This document shows positions 17,543 through 25,768 of a DNA stretch of 64,000 nt, piece after piece. Below the pieces are notes generated by a model. That model was not told the origin of the DNA. It saw only the letters and a program-made list of their open reading frames with translations, and made no database searches. Both the position numbers and the translations under genes were made by a program. This DNA comes from Cereibacter azotoformans (GTDB lineage Bacteria; Pseudomonadota; Alphaproteobacteria; Rhodobacterales; Rhodobacteraceae): positions 2,418,001 to 2,482,000 of the forward strand of contig JAGFXX010000001.1 in NCBI GenBank assembly GCA_017599285.1, read 5' to 3'. How positions within the stretch are numbered: position 1 is the first letter of the stretch; each line of letters starts with the position of its first letter.

Positions 17543-19495
17543 CTATCGCTTTGCCGCCACAACCTCGGGGAGTCTGTAGCCCTCAACCCACGAGAGAATC
17601 ACCCGGCGCGCGGCCTCTGCATCGCCGGTCGCCATTGCGCTTCGCAGCGCCCGAAGGGCCGTCGCCATCTCGAGTTCGGAGAGGCTGTCCTCCTGCGCCC
17701 GGAGGATCTTGGAATGCGGCGTCGTGAGCAGTCCCTCGCCGATGAGCAGTTCCTCATGCAGCTTCTCGCCGGGACGAAGGCCCGTCACCACGATCTCGAT
17801 ATCGCCAAACGGGTGGCGCTCATCCCGAACCGACTTGCCCGCGGCCTCGATCATCTGCACGGCCAGGTCGCGGATGCGCACCGGCTTGCCCATGTCGAGC
17901 ACGAAGACGTCGCCCCCGCAGCTTTCAGCCTGATGGGCGAAGGATCCCGCCAGCAGCACCAGACGCGCCGCCTCGGAAATCGTCATGAAGAAGCGGGTGA
18001 CATCCTCGTGGGTCAGCGTCACGGGGCCGCCGCGCGCGATCTGCTCCTTGAAGAGCGGGATGACGGAGCCCGAGGATCCGAGCACGTTCCCGAAACGCAC
18101 CATCGAGAAGATCGTGCCCTTCGACCTCTTGGCCAGATCCTGGATCACCAGTTCGGCCAGACGCTTGGAGGCGCCCATGACATTGGTGGGACGCACCGCC
18201 TTGTCGGTCGAGATCAGGATGAAGCGCGCCACCCTGGCCTCATGTGCCGCATCGGCGAGCGTGCGGGTGCCAAGCACGTTGTTGGCCAGACCGGCAATCG
18301 GATTGTGCTCGACCAGCGGAACATGCTTGTAGGCGGCCGCATGGAAGACGACCTCGATCCCGTGATCCTGCATCACCATGCGCGCGAGGCGCGAATCCGT
18401 CACCGAGCCGAGGACGGGCACGATCTCCACTCCGGTGCCCTCGGCCATCTCTCGCAGTTCGCGGTCGATGTTGTAGAGCGCGATCTCGCTGATCTCGAAC
18501 AGCACGATGCACCGGGGGCGGATCAGCAGAAGCTGACGGCACAGTTCGGACCCGACCGAGCCACCCGCGCCGGAGACAAGGACCGAGCGCCCGACATAGG
18601 CTTCGGCGCCCTGCGGCAGCGCATCCTCGATCTGCTGACGCCCCAGGAACCGCCCGAAGGTGAAGGGAGAGAGGTTGTCGACAAGCTTCTCCTCGCCCAC
18701 GAGTTGCGCGAAGGACGGAACCGTCTGGACGTCGAGACCCACCGCCTGAAGCCGCTGGACGATCTTCGCAAGGCGGGCAGGCGACTCCGATGGCATCGCC
18801 AGGAGGACACGCGTGACGTCGCGCTCGCGCACCAGCCGCTCGAGCCGCTCGGCCGGATGGACCTTGAGCCCGCCGATGATCATGCCGTGAAGCGTCCGGT
18901 TGTCATCGACGAAGGCGATGGGACGGATGGCCCCCCTCGACCGGAGCGCGGCCGCAAGCTGCGTGCCCGTGTTGCCCGCGCCATAGATGATGACCCGGCA
19001 CCCCTTCTGCTCGACCTGAAGCACCCAGAGCAGGGCGTGCAGCATCGCCATCCGGGTGCCCACGGCAAGGATGAAGAACAGCAGGCCATGGAGGATGGCT
19101 GCCGCCGCAGGAACATCCACACCCGAAAGCGTGGCCACCAGCGCCAGCGCCATGGTCAGGATCGAGGCGAAAGCGGCGGTCTTCAGGATCGCCACCGACT
19201 CATAGGCATTGAGCTTGATCCGCGGCATCCCGAGCAGCATGGAAATCCCGCCCGCGATCAGCACGGAGGCCGGGAAGAGCACCCACTCGAATGCGGAGGC
19301 CTGACCCCGGATGAAGATCCCGGTCAGAAGCAGCGCGAGCGGCGCCACCAGAAGATCCGACAGAAGCATCGCGGCGCGCTTCTGACCTCGGGTCAGTCGG
19401 TCCACCAGACCGAACAGGAGTTTCTTCACTTGGAGTGCCCTGCCCTCTTGTCGCCGCGGTTGTATCGGACTGTCCGTCGTCCCCGTGACCGACAT
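17543..19495 (-). CDS. Membrane-anchored nucleotide-sugar 4,6-dehydratase (FlaA1/WbpM/CapD type)
   Basis: Probably dehydrates a UDP-N-acetylhexosamine at the cytoplasmic face to start synthesis of a modified sugar for surface polysaccharide. About four N-terminal membrane segments (residues 40-150) are followed by a first Rossmann domain (GAGNTG near 171) and a catalytic SDR domain (GAGGSVGSEL near 305). The active site reads N-V-M-G-A-S-K near 439, with methionine in place of the usual tyrosine, as in the WbpM group. At 650 residues it is full length. The start is uncertain: neither ATG 19495 nor GTG 19429 has a clear ribosome site. Confidence 0.88.
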   Translation of the reverse strand: MSVTGTTDSPIQPRRQEGRALQVKKLLFGLVDRLTRGQKRAAMLLSDLLVAPLALLLTGIFIRGQASAFEWVLFPASVLIAGGISMLLGMPRIKLNAYESVAILKTAAFASILTMALALVATLSGVDVPAAAAILHGLLFFILAVGTRMAMLHALLWVLQVEQKGCRVIIYGAGNTGTQLAAALRSRGAIRPIAFVDDNRTLHGMIIGGLKVHPAERLERLVRERDVTRVLLAMPSESPARLAKIVQRLQAVGLDVQTVPSFAQLVGEEKLVDNLSPFTFGRFLGRQQIEDALPQGAEAYVGRSVLVSGAGGSVGSELCRQLLLIRPRCIVLFEISEIALYNIDRELREMAEGTGVEIVPVLGSVTDSRLARMVMQDHGIEVVFHAAAYKHVPLVEHNPIAGLANNVLGTRTLADAAHEARVARFILISTDKAVRPTNVMGASKRLAELVIQDLAKRSKGTIFSMVRFGNVLGSSGSVIPLFKEQIARGGPVTLTHEDVTRFFMTISEAARLVLLAGSFAHQAESCGGDVFVLDMGKPVRIRDLAVQMIEAAGKSVRDERHPFGDIEIVVTGLRPGEKLHEELLIGEGLLTTPHSKILRAQEDSLSELEMATALRALRSAMATGDAEAARRVILSWVEGYRLPEVVAAKR

Positions 19496-19575
19496 TGTTC
19501 TATGCCCAAGAAAACTCCGAAAATCGAATGAAGAAAGCCTAGTCGAGGCCAGGAATCACTACAAGCGTGGCGGCA

Positions 19576-20220
19576 CTATGCTCTGCGTTCCTTTGCAAAA
19601 GGTTGCCGATTGCGCAACACCATGACGCGCGCAACCGTCTGGTACATGAGCGCCAGATCCAGACAGAGGGTGCGCCTCTGCTGATAGATGAGGTCAAGCT
19701 TCGCCTTTCGGGGGATACATCTCTCCCTGTAGGTGCGGTCCGTTTCCTCGGCCGTTCGGCATTGTGCGAGAAGCCATTCCTCGTGCCTGTGGAAATGAAG
19801 ACTGGCCAGCCCGGTAATTCCCGGCCGGCTGCGCAGGACGCGCGCATAGAGGTCGCGGTAATCTTCGACATAGCGTCGAAGCGGAGGTCTTGGCCCGACA
19901 AAGCTCATGTCGCCGCGCAGAACGTTCCAGAGCTGCGGGATCTCGTCGAGGCGCGTGCGTCGCAGGAACCGGCCGGTGCGCGTGATCCGGTTGGCCTTGT
20001 CACCGCCCGAAACGCCTTCGTTCCTCGCGGCCGCCCGCATCGTGCGCAGCTTCCAGAGCTGGAACGGCTCATTCGGCGCCCTCATGCGCTCGGCCACGTA
20101 AAACAGCGGCCGGCCCTCGACGACAAGCAGGATCAGCAGCAACAGCGCGAAGGGCAGCGCCAACACAAGCACCAGCGCCAGCGCCACGATCAGGTCCAGC
20201 AGACGCTTCGCGGGGGTCAC
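19576..20220 (-). CDS. Undecaprenyl-phosphate sugar-1-phosphate transferase (initiating glycosyltransferase)
   Basis: A WcaJ/PglC-type bacterial sugar transferase that moves a sugar phosphate from a nucleotide sugar to the lipid carrier. It has one hydrophobic N-terminal segment (about 8-33), then the family blocks KLRTMR, RRTRLDEIPQLWNVLRGDMS and FVGPRP and a late RPGITG. The start is GTG 20220, overlapping the epimerase stop as GTGA with GGAGG 8 bases upstream, giving 214 residues. The longer frame is a shadow of the upstream gene. With the dehydratase and epimerase it forms a surface-glycan unit. Confidence 0.9.
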   Translation of the reverse strand: MTPAKRLLDLIVALALVLVLALPFALLLLILLVVEGRPLFYVAERMRAPNEPFQLWKLRTMRAAARNEGVSGGDKANRITRTGRFLRRTRLDEIPQLWNVLRGDMSFVGPRPPLRRYVEDYRDLYARVLRSRPGITGLASLHFHRHEEWLLAQCRTAEETDRTYRERCIPRKAKLDLIYQQRRTLCLDLALMYQTVARVMVLRNRQPFAKERRA

Positions 20221-21050
20221 GCCAGCGCCCTCCACTCCGCCACAAGGCGCGCGGGCGCGCCGGCATCGGCGGGCATCGGACACAGCGCCGCCAGCCGGCC
20301 AAGCGCGAGACTGACCCGCGGGATCACGCCATCGCGCGGCGGATCCCACCTCCAGGCCAGCCCCGCCGCCTCAAGGAGATCGGCCATGTCCACCGGCGGC
20401 GCGGCCCCGAGGTTGAGCACCTCAGGCAGCGGCGCACCGCCGATCGCCAGCCGCGCAAGCCGCGCCAGCACATCGGCAAGGCTCACCGGGCCGATGTAGG
20501 TCCGCACCGGCCCGCCCGCGCCCGGCACGGGGTCGAGCACGATGATCTCGCCGGGTGCGCGCCGAGGGCCCAGAAGCGCATCCGCCCCCGCCACATTGCC
20601 CAGCCGCAGGATCGTGAGCCCCGGCCGCCCCGGTCCTCGCCACTCCAGAGCCGCGCGCTCCATCGTGAGCTTCGCCTCGCCGTAGGGGGTGTCGGGGCGC
20701 GGCTCGTCCTCTTCTGACAGATCCTCGCTGCGGGCCGAGCCATAGACGGCACCCGAAGACAGCAGGAACACATGGCGCGCGCCCGCGGCCTCGGCCGCAC
20801 GGCAGCCAGCCATGCCCAGCGCCCCATTGTCCTCAAGCCGCCCGGCACGGCTCGTCACGCCGGCCAAGGTCAGCACGATGTCGGCGCGGCCGCCGGGCCA
20901 TGCCTCCGACAGCATGTCCCAGGCGAGATCGGACGAGGCGCCGCGGCCATGCCAGACCGGGCTGAGCCCCTCGGGCGGCTCCTGCCAGGCGCGGCGCAGC
21001 AGGCACCCGATCCGCCCGGTCGAACCCAGCACGAGGAGACGGGCGGTCAC
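20217..21050 (-). CDS. NAD-dependent sugar epimerase/dehydratase (extended SDR)
   Basis: A 277-residue extended short-chain dehydrogenase. The nucleotide-binding glycine motif GSTGRIG is at residues 9-15, a catalytic serine lies in LLSSGAVYG (98-104), and the Y-x-x-x-K pair is Y123/K127. It probably modifies a nucleotide sugar for the glycan made by its neighbours; the exact substrate cannot be read. It overlaps the sugar transferase start by 4 bp and directly follows the MarR gene stop, so it may be co-transcribed with the genes upstream. Confidence 0.85.
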   Translation of the reverse strand: MTARLLVLGSTGRIGCLLRRAWQEPPEGLSPVWHGRGASSDLAWDMLSEAWPGGRADIVLTLAGVTSRAGRLEDNGALGMAGCRAAEAAGARHVFLLSSGAVYGSARSEDLSEEDEPRPDTPYGEAKLTMERAALEWRGPGRPGLTILRLGNVAGADALLGPRRAPGEIIVLDPVPGAGGPVRTYIGPVSLADVLARLARLAIGGAPLPEVLNLGAAPPVDMADLLEAAGLAWRWDPPRDGVIPRVSLALGRLAALCPMPADAGAPARLVAEWRALA

Positions 21051-21494
21051 TCAGTCCTCCTCCTCGAACCGTGTCCGCATTTCGCGCAGCACGGGCAGCA
21101 CCGCGCGTACCCGCTCGGCGCCCAACGCCTCCACCACCTCGGCGATCAGCGGCGCAATGGCGGCCACGGCCGCATCGCGGGCGCTGCGACCCGAGGGGCT
21201 GATCGAGACGAACTTCCGCCGCGCATCGTCCCAGTCGGGCCGGATATGGACATGTCCCGCCCATTCCAGCTTGGCCAGAGTGTTGGTCATGGCGCCGCGC
21301 GTCACATGGAAGGCGCGGGCAAGCTGCGCGGGCGTCCGCTCTTCGGCGGCGCGCGCCAGATGGTTCAGCACGCCGAAATGCGACAGCTCCATCCCCTTCG
21401 GCAGCACCTTCGACAGCCGGTTCCGGGCAAGCTGGTCGGCCATGAACAGCTCGCCGAACAGCGCCACCGCCAGTTCCTCGGTCCGCTCCGCCAT
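21051..21494 (-). CDS. MarR-family transcriptional regulator
   Basis: A 147-residue winged-helix protein of MarR size. The DNA-binding region is about residues 48-95 (RTPAQLARAFHVTRGAMTNTLAKLEWAGHV), followed by the beta-wing R-x-D-x-R-x-x-x-V and a C-terminal dimerisation helix. Its start overlaps the nitrilase-like gene's stop by one base (TGATG). The target is unknown; the tight arrangement suggests it is expressed with the amidase, or regulates its own operon. Confidence 0.9.
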   Translation of the reverse strand: MAERTEELAVALFGELFMADQLARNRLSKVLPKGMELSHFGVLNHLARAAEERTPAQLARAFHVTRGAMTNTLAKLEWAGHVHIRPDWDDARRKFVSISPSGRSARDAAVAAIAPLIAEVVEALGAERVRAVLPVLREMRTRFEEED

Positions 21495-22324
21495 CAGGGG
21501 CCGTCGAACGGGCGGTCATGGCCCAGCGAAGGCACGCGATGGCGCGCCCGCTCGACCTGCGAGAGATCGAGATCGACCAGTGTCACGCCCGGTTCGGTGC
21601 CCGCATCGGCAAGGATCTCGCCCCAGGGCGCGATGGCGAGACTGTGGCCATGGGTGCGCCGCCCCTTGCCCCCGGCCTCTGCGTGAAAGCCAGTCTGCGC
21701 TGGCGCCAGCACGAAGCAGCCGGTCTCGATCGCGCGCGCGCGCAGCAGCACCTCCCAGTGGGCGGCGCCGGTCAGGTGATTGAAGGCCGCAGGAACCGTC
21801 AGGATCTGCGCCCCCGCCTGCGCCAGCCGCCGATAGAGGTGCGGGAAGCGCAGGTCGTAGCAGACGGTCATGCCGATCGCGCCGAGATCGGTCCGCGCAA
21901 GCACGGCTTTCGTTCCGGGCCGATAGGCTGCGGACTCGCGATAGACCTCGGTCTCGGACACGTTCACGTCGAACATGTGGATCTTGTCGTAGCGGGCCGC
22001 CACGCGGCCATCGGGCGCGATCAGGAAGCTGCGGTTGGCAAAGCGGCCGTCCGCGTCGTGCGTCCGCAGCCCGATCGAGCCCACCAGCAGCCAGATGCCC
22101 GAGCCCGCCGCCGCCTCGCGGAGCGCGGCCAGGGTCGCATCCTCTTCCTCATGGCGGAGGATCCGGCGCTGATGCTCGCGGCTGGAGGACAGGGCGTTGG
22201 TGCATTCCGGCGTCAGCACGAGCTCCGCGCCCGCCTCGGCCGCCGCCCGGACATGGCCAAGCGTCACCGGCAGATTGGCCTCCGGGTCGTCACTCACCGA
22301 GAGCTGGACGAGGGCTGCGCGCAT
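21494..22324 (-). CDS. Nitrilase-superfamily carbon-nitrogen hydrolase (Nit1/Nit2-like)
   Basis: A cytoplasmic amidase with the complete Glu-Lys-Cys triad: E40 in LTPECTN, K114 in YDKIHMFDV and C155 in VCYDLRFP. The KIHMFDV and DLRFP blocks are those of the Nit1/Nit2/NitFhit branch, whose members hydrolyse deaminated glutathione or omega-amidate substrates. Adjacency to a glutaredoxin gene suits a link to glutathione chemistry, which is inference. The 276-residue length is normal. It lies 6 bp after the glutaredoxin stop. Confidence 0.92.
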   Translation of the reverse strand: MRAALVQLSVSDDPEANLPVTLGHVRAAAEAGAELVLTPECTNALSSSREHQRRILRHEEEDATLAALREAAAGSGIWLLVGSIGLRTHDADGRFANRSFLIAPDGRVAARYDKIHMFDVNVSETEVYRESAAYRPGTKAVLARTDLGAIGMTVCYDLRFPHLYRRLAQAGAQILTVPAAFNHLTGAAHWEVLLRARAIETGCFVLAPAQTGFHAEAGGKGRRTHGHSLAIAPWGEILADAGTEPGVTLVDLDLSQVERARHRVPSLGHDRPFDGP

Positions 22325-22330
22325 CGCCTG

Positions 22331-22588
22331 TCAGTCCGCCAGCATCGGGTCGAGCTTGCCGGCCCCGTCGAGCGCGAAGAGATCGTCGCAGCCGCCGACA
22401 TGCTGCCCGCCGATGAAGATCTGCGGGACGGTCCGCCGTCCGTGGGCGCGCTGGGTCATGGCGGCGCGAAGCGACGGATCGCGGCTCACGTCGGTCTCGG
22501 CGTAGCTGACGCCCTTGCGCTGCAGCAGCGCCTTGGCCGCCTGACAGTAGCCGCAGGTGGGCGTGGTGTAGATCTCGACGGACTTCAT
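22331..22588 (-). CDS. grxC: Glutaredoxin 3
   Basis: An 85-residue dithiol glutaredoxin that reduces disulfides using glutathione. The redox motif is C12-G-Y-C15; the commoner sequence is CPYC, so a glycine replaces proline. The cis-proline TVPQIFI and the GGCDDL glutathione-binding block are present. The ATG at 22588 has GGAAGGGA upstream; a longer frame back to 22690 is shadow. It sits between comF and the nitrilase gene, all leftward. Confidence 0.94.
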   Translation of the reverse strand: MKSVEIYTTPTCGYCQAAKALLQRKGVSYAETDVSRDPSLRAAMTQRAHGRRTVPQIFIGGQHVGGCDDLFALDGAGKLDPMLAD

Positions 22589-22623
22589 GGCATTCCCTTC
22601 CAGTCGTTCGTGACTATAGGGAT

Positions 22624-23346
22624 TTAGGCGTCCTTCGCAACGCGCGCCAGCACGGCCACCGTGACATGGGTGGCGCCCGCCCCCTGGCAAGCCTCGGTCG
22701 CCGCGGCGAGAGTGGCGCCCGAGGTCATCACGTCATCGACGATCAGCACACGCCGCCCGCGCAGCAACGTGCCGCGCTTCGGATGGGGCAGGATGGCGCC
22801 GGTCATGTTGTCGAACCGGCCCTCCCGGCTGCGACCTTCCTGGCTGTGGGTGTTGCGCCCCCGCACCAGCGCGTCGGGACAATGGTCCAGCCCCGCCTGC
22901 CGGGCCAGTTCCGCCGAGAGCAGGGCCGACTGGTTGTAGCGGCGCCCCAGCAACCGGGTCCAGTGCAGGGGCACCGGCACCACCAGCACGCCGGGCGAAA
23001 GGAGGGGCCGCGCGACCCCGAGGATCCATCCCGCGGCAGGCCGCGCCAGATCCAGCCGGTCCCCATGCTTCAGCGCCAGCACAAGCTTGCGGGCGTTGTC
23101 ACGATAGAGCATCGCCGCGCGCCCGTGGTCCCAGGGTCGGGCCGACGTCAGGCATTCGTCGCAATGAACCGGATGGCCGGGATCCTCGCCCGGCAGGGGG
23201 CAGCCGCAGAGCTCGCAGACGAGACCCGCTACGAAAGGTGTCGCGCGCCAGCACGGACCGCAGAGGCCGAAGTCGGTCGTGACCAGCGTCTCGCAGAGCA
23301 GGCACTGCGGCGGGAACAGAAGGCGCAGCGCCGCTTGCAATCCCAT
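22624..23346 (-). CDS. comF: ComF-family phosphoribosyltransferase-like protein
   Basis: A 240-residue ComF homologue. An N-terminal zinc region has cysteine pairs CLLC, CGPC, CELC and CDEC within the first 75 residues. The C-terminal phosphoribosyltransferase domain has the PRPP motif RVLIVDDVMTSGAT near 195-208. In naturally competent bacteria ComF is needed for DNA uptake; in others the role is open. The ATG at 23346 follows GAGGGG. It is divergent from the methyltransferase-like gene, only 31 bp away. Confidence 0.9.
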   Translation of the reverse strand: MGLQAALRLLFPPQCLLCETLVTTDFGLCGPCWRATPFVAGLVCELCGCPLPGEDPGHPVHCDECLTSARPWDHGRAAMLYRDNARKLVLALKHGDRLDLARPAAGWILGVARPLLSPGVLVVPVPLHWTRLLGRRYNQSALLSAELARQAGLDHCPDALVRGRNTHSQEGRSREGRFDNMTGAILPHPKRGTLLRGRRVLIVDDVMTSGATLAAATEACQGAGATHVTVAVLARVAKDA

Positions 23347-23377
23347 GCCGCCCCTCTTACCTCGCGCCAGAGGCCCC

Positions 23378-24196
23378 ATGACCCCCACCCTGACCGACCG
23401 CACCGCCCTCGACCGCAACCGGACCCGCGCCCGCCGCGCGCCCGAACTGTTCCTGCACGAGGAGGCCGCCCTCGAGATCGAGGAAAGACTGGCCGAGGTT
23501 AACAGGAGGTTTACGGCCCCCGCCGTTGTCTCGCCCTTTCCAGACCTCTGGCGCGATCGGCTGCCGGATGCCCGGATCGTACCGGACGCCGATCGGCTTG
23601 CGCTCGAACCCGAGGCACACGATCTCGTGATACATGCGCTGGCGATGCACTGGGCGAACGATCCCGTCGGCCAGCTGGTCCAGTGCCGCCGTGCGCTCCG
23701 GCCGGACGGGCTGTTCCTGGGGCTCCTGTTCGGCGGGCGGACGCTCTCGGAGTTGCGGATCGCGCTCGCCGAGGCCGAGGCCGCGGTGAGTGACGGCCTC
23801 TCGCCGCGGGTGCTGCCGATGGCCGAGATCCGGGACCTGGGGGGCCTTCTGCAGCGGGCCGGCTTTGCGCTTCCGGTGGCGGATTCGCTCCTCCGCGAGG
23901 TGTGTTACCGCGACACGCTTCATCTGATGCGGGATCTGCGGGCGATGGGCGAGACCAACGCCCTCGACGCCCGGCTCCGCCGCCCGAGCCGGCGCGCGCT
24001 CTTTGCCGAGGCCGAGGCCCGCTACCCGCGCAGGGCCGACGACCGGATCGTGGCGAGCTTCGAGATCATCTGCCTGACCGGCTGGGCCCCGCATGACAGC
24101 CAGCAGAAACCGCTGCGCCCCGGCTCGGCCGCGCACAGCCTTGCGGATGCGCTCGAGGCGGCGCGGAAGGATGCCATCCGGACGGGCGATGGTTGA
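23378..24196 (+). CDS. SAM-methyltransferase-like protein lacking motif I (BioC/NDUFAF5-like)
   Basis: A 272-residue protein resembling class I methyltransferases of the BioC/NDUFAF5 group. The central D-L-V-I-H-A-L-A-M-H-W-A-N-D-P block and the following R-x-A-L-R-P-D-G-L-F-L-G-L-L-F-G strand are typical. The glycine-rich SAM-binding motif expected about 40 residues earlier is missing: the chain runs from VVSPFPDLWRDRLPDARIV straight into the acidic loop. It may be a catalytically dead or restructured member. The ATG at 23378 with AGAGG upstream is preferred. The hemH promoter overlaps its 3' end. Confidence 0.75.
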   Translation: MTPTLTDRTALDRNRTRARRAPELFLHEEAALEIEERLAEVNRRFTAPAVVSPFPDLWRDRLPDARIVPDADRLALEPEAHDLVIHALAMHWANDPVGQLVQCRRALRPDGLFLGLLFGGRTLSELRIALAEAEAAVSDGLSPRVLPMAEIRDLGGLLQRAGFALPVADSLLREVCYRDTLHLMRDLRAMGETNALDARLRRPSRRALFAEAEARYPRRADDRIVASFEIICLTGWAPHDSQQKPLRPGSAAHSLADALEAARKDAIRTGDG

Positions 24197-24220
24197 CCCC
24201 GGACCCAATGCCTATATGTG
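24193..24220 (+). promoter_or_regulatory. Candidate hemH promoter
   Basis: TTGACC (24193-24198), a 16-base spacer and TATGTG (24215-24220) match a housekeeping sigma promoter reasonably. Transcription would begin near 24227. That leaves almost no leader for the ATG at 24234 and favours the ATG at 24249 as the hemH start. Confidence 0.42.
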
Positions 24221-24248
24221 TCTCACGGATTGAATGTATGGAAGCGGA

Positions 24249-25367
24249 ATGACGCCGATGCTGCAAGCCACGCCGGAGCAGGCGCGAACCCTGGGGGCCG
24301 AAGAGCCGATTCATCCCGGCGAAGACCGGCTGACCCACGCGCCCGCCGATCACCCGGACCTGCCGCAGCCCAAGATCGGCATCCTGCTTGCCAACCTCGG
24401 CACGCCCGACAACTATGACTACTGGTCCATGCGGCGCTACCTGAACGAGTTCCTCTCGGACAAGCGCGTGATCGACTATCCGGCCTGGAAATGGCAGCCG
24501 CTTCTCCAGATCCTGATCCTGTCCAAGCGCCCCTTCTCGTCGGGCGCCAACTACAAGCTGATCTGGAACCACGACAAGGGCGAAAGCCCCCTCATGACCA
24601 TCACCCGCGACCAGACCGCCAGGATCGCCGCCGAGATGCGGGCGCTTCACGGCAACCGGGTCATTGTCGATTTCTGCATGCGCTACGGCAACCCCTCGAC
24701 CGAAAGCCGCGTGCGCGCGATGGTCGATGCGGGATGCGAGAAGATCCTCTTCTTCCCGCTCTATCCGCATTACGCCGGCGCGACCTCGGCAACGGCCAAC
24801 GACCAGTTCTTCCGCGCCATGATGAAGGAAAAGCGCCAGCCCGCGGTTCGGACGGCGCCGGAATATTACGCCCATCCGCTCTACATCGACGCGCTGGCCC
24901 GGTCGGTCGAGCGGGCCTACGCCGAGCTTGACCACCGCCCGGACGTGCTCGTGGCCTCCTACCACGGGATGCCGAAACGCTACCTGCTGGCCGGCGACCC
25001 CTATCATTGCCAGTGCGCCAAGACCTCGCGCCTGCTGCGCGAGCGGCTGGGATGGGACAAGGACGCGATCGACACGACCTTCCAGTCGGTGTTCGGCCCC
25101 GAGGAATGGCTCAAGCCCTACACGGTCGAGCATGTGGCCGAGCTGGCGCGCGCCGGCAAGAAGCGGATCGCGGTGATCGCGCCGGCCTTCTCGGCCGACT
25201 GCATCGAGACGCTGGAAGAGATCAACGGCGAGATCCGCGAGGCCTTTGAAGAGGCGGGTGGCGAGGAGTTCACCTATATCCCCTGCCTCAACGACGATGA
25301 GGCGCATATCAAGGCGCTGGTCGCCGTGATCGAGGAAAATCTCGCGGGCTGGGTGGGCCGGGACTGA
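24249..25367 (+). CDS. hemH: Ferrochelatase
   Basis: Inserts ferrous iron into protoporphyrin IX, the last step of heme synthesis. The opening strand KIGILLANLGTPDNYDYWSMRRYLNEFLSD is characteristic. The catalytic histidine block VLVASYHGMPKRYLLAGDPY is near residue 240, and the acidic partner lies in the later E-x-x-E-E-x-x-x-E region. The 372-residue reading starts at ATG 24249 with GGAAG upstream; an in-frame ATG 15 bases earlier is the alternative. A heme oxidation gene (hemJ) lies elsewhere in the window. Confidence 0.95.
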   Translation: MTPMLQATPEQARTLGAEEPIHPGEDRLTHAPADHPDLPQPKIGILLANLGTPDNYDYWSMRRYLNEFLSDKRVIDYPAWKWQPLLQILILSKRPFSSGANYKLIWNHDKGESPLMTITRDQTARIAAEMRALHGNRVIVDFCMRYGNPSTESRVRAMVDAGCEKILFFPLYPHYAGATSATANDQFFRAMMKEKRQPAVRTAPEYYAHPLYIDALARSVERAYAELDHRPDVLVASYHGMPKRYLLAGDPYHCQCAKTSRLLRERLGWDKDAIDTTFQSVFGPEEWLKPYTVEHVAELARAGKKRIAVIAPAFSADCIETLEEINGEIREAFEEAGGEEFTYIPCLNDDEAHIKALVAVIEENLAGWVGRD

Positions 25368-25393
25368 AACCGGCCCCGACACGGCTTGCGGAA

Positions 25394-25424
25394 ACGAAAA
25401 AGGCGGCAGGTTTCCCCGCCGCCC
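25394..25424 (-). terminator. Rho-independent terminator of the small exported peptide gene
   Basis: A GGCGGC/GCCGCC stem (25402-25407 with 25418-25423) is followed on the minus strand by a run of five T residues and then CGTTT. This is the clearest intrinsic terminator in the window. It lies between the ends of convergent hemH and the peptide gene. Confidence 0.7.
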
Positions 25425-25444
25425 CGTATCCCGTGTCGCGCCGA

Positions 25445-25621
25445 TCAGTTGGCGGCGACGGCAGCCACGACCACCAGAAGCATCAGCGGAACGAGGATGC
25501 CGCCCGACGACGCGGTTTCGGCTTCCACGACGGCCGGCTCCATGACGGGTTCGGCCATGCCGCCGGCAAAGGCCGACGTGGCGGCGATGGACAGGGCAGC
25601 GGCGAGCGCAAGTTTCTTCAT
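25445..25621 (-). CDS. Small exported hydrophobic peptide
   Basis: A 58-residue protein. MKKLALAAALSIAATSAFA (1-19) is a signal peptide. A short alanine/valine/glutamate stretch with two M-E-P-like repeats follows, then a C-terminal hydrophobic segment (GGILVPLMLLVVVAAVAAN). The ATG at 25621 has a near-perfect GGAGG 8 bases upstream. A hairpin in its leader and a strong terminator make it a stand-alone unit. It shares layout with the 77-residue peptide at 14313-14546. No known family recognised. Confidence 0.75.
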   Translation of the reverse strand: MKKLALAAALSIAATSAFAGGMAEPVMEPAVVEAETASSGGILVPLMLLVVVAAVAAN

Positions 25622-25638
25622 TTGTGACCTCCAGATTT

Positions 25639-25675
25639 GGCACCCGGTCATATTGAGCTGAGGCGGCCGGGTGCC
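25639..25675 (-). promoter_or_regulatory. Leader hairpin upstream of the 58-residue peptide gene
   Basis: Arms 25639-25647 and 25667-25675 are perfect 9-bp reverse complements around a 19-base loop. On the transcript it ends about 5 bases before the GGAGG ribosome site. It could stabilise the mRNA or gate translation. The rest of the gap 25622-25768 shows no gene. Confidence 0.4.
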
Positions 25676-25768
25676 CCCAAGACTGTTCCTCGTGATGCTG
25701 ACTAAGCAGCATGCCGGAGGGAAAGCAACGAGGGTCGCTGAAGTTCCCTTGACTGTTGCAGCCTTACG

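Noticed and set aside
15275..19531. Long plus-strand open frames opposite the yjbH-like and dehydratase genes
   Set aside because: Same cause: antisense of well-supported genes, no motifs, no ribosome sites, low-complexity composition.
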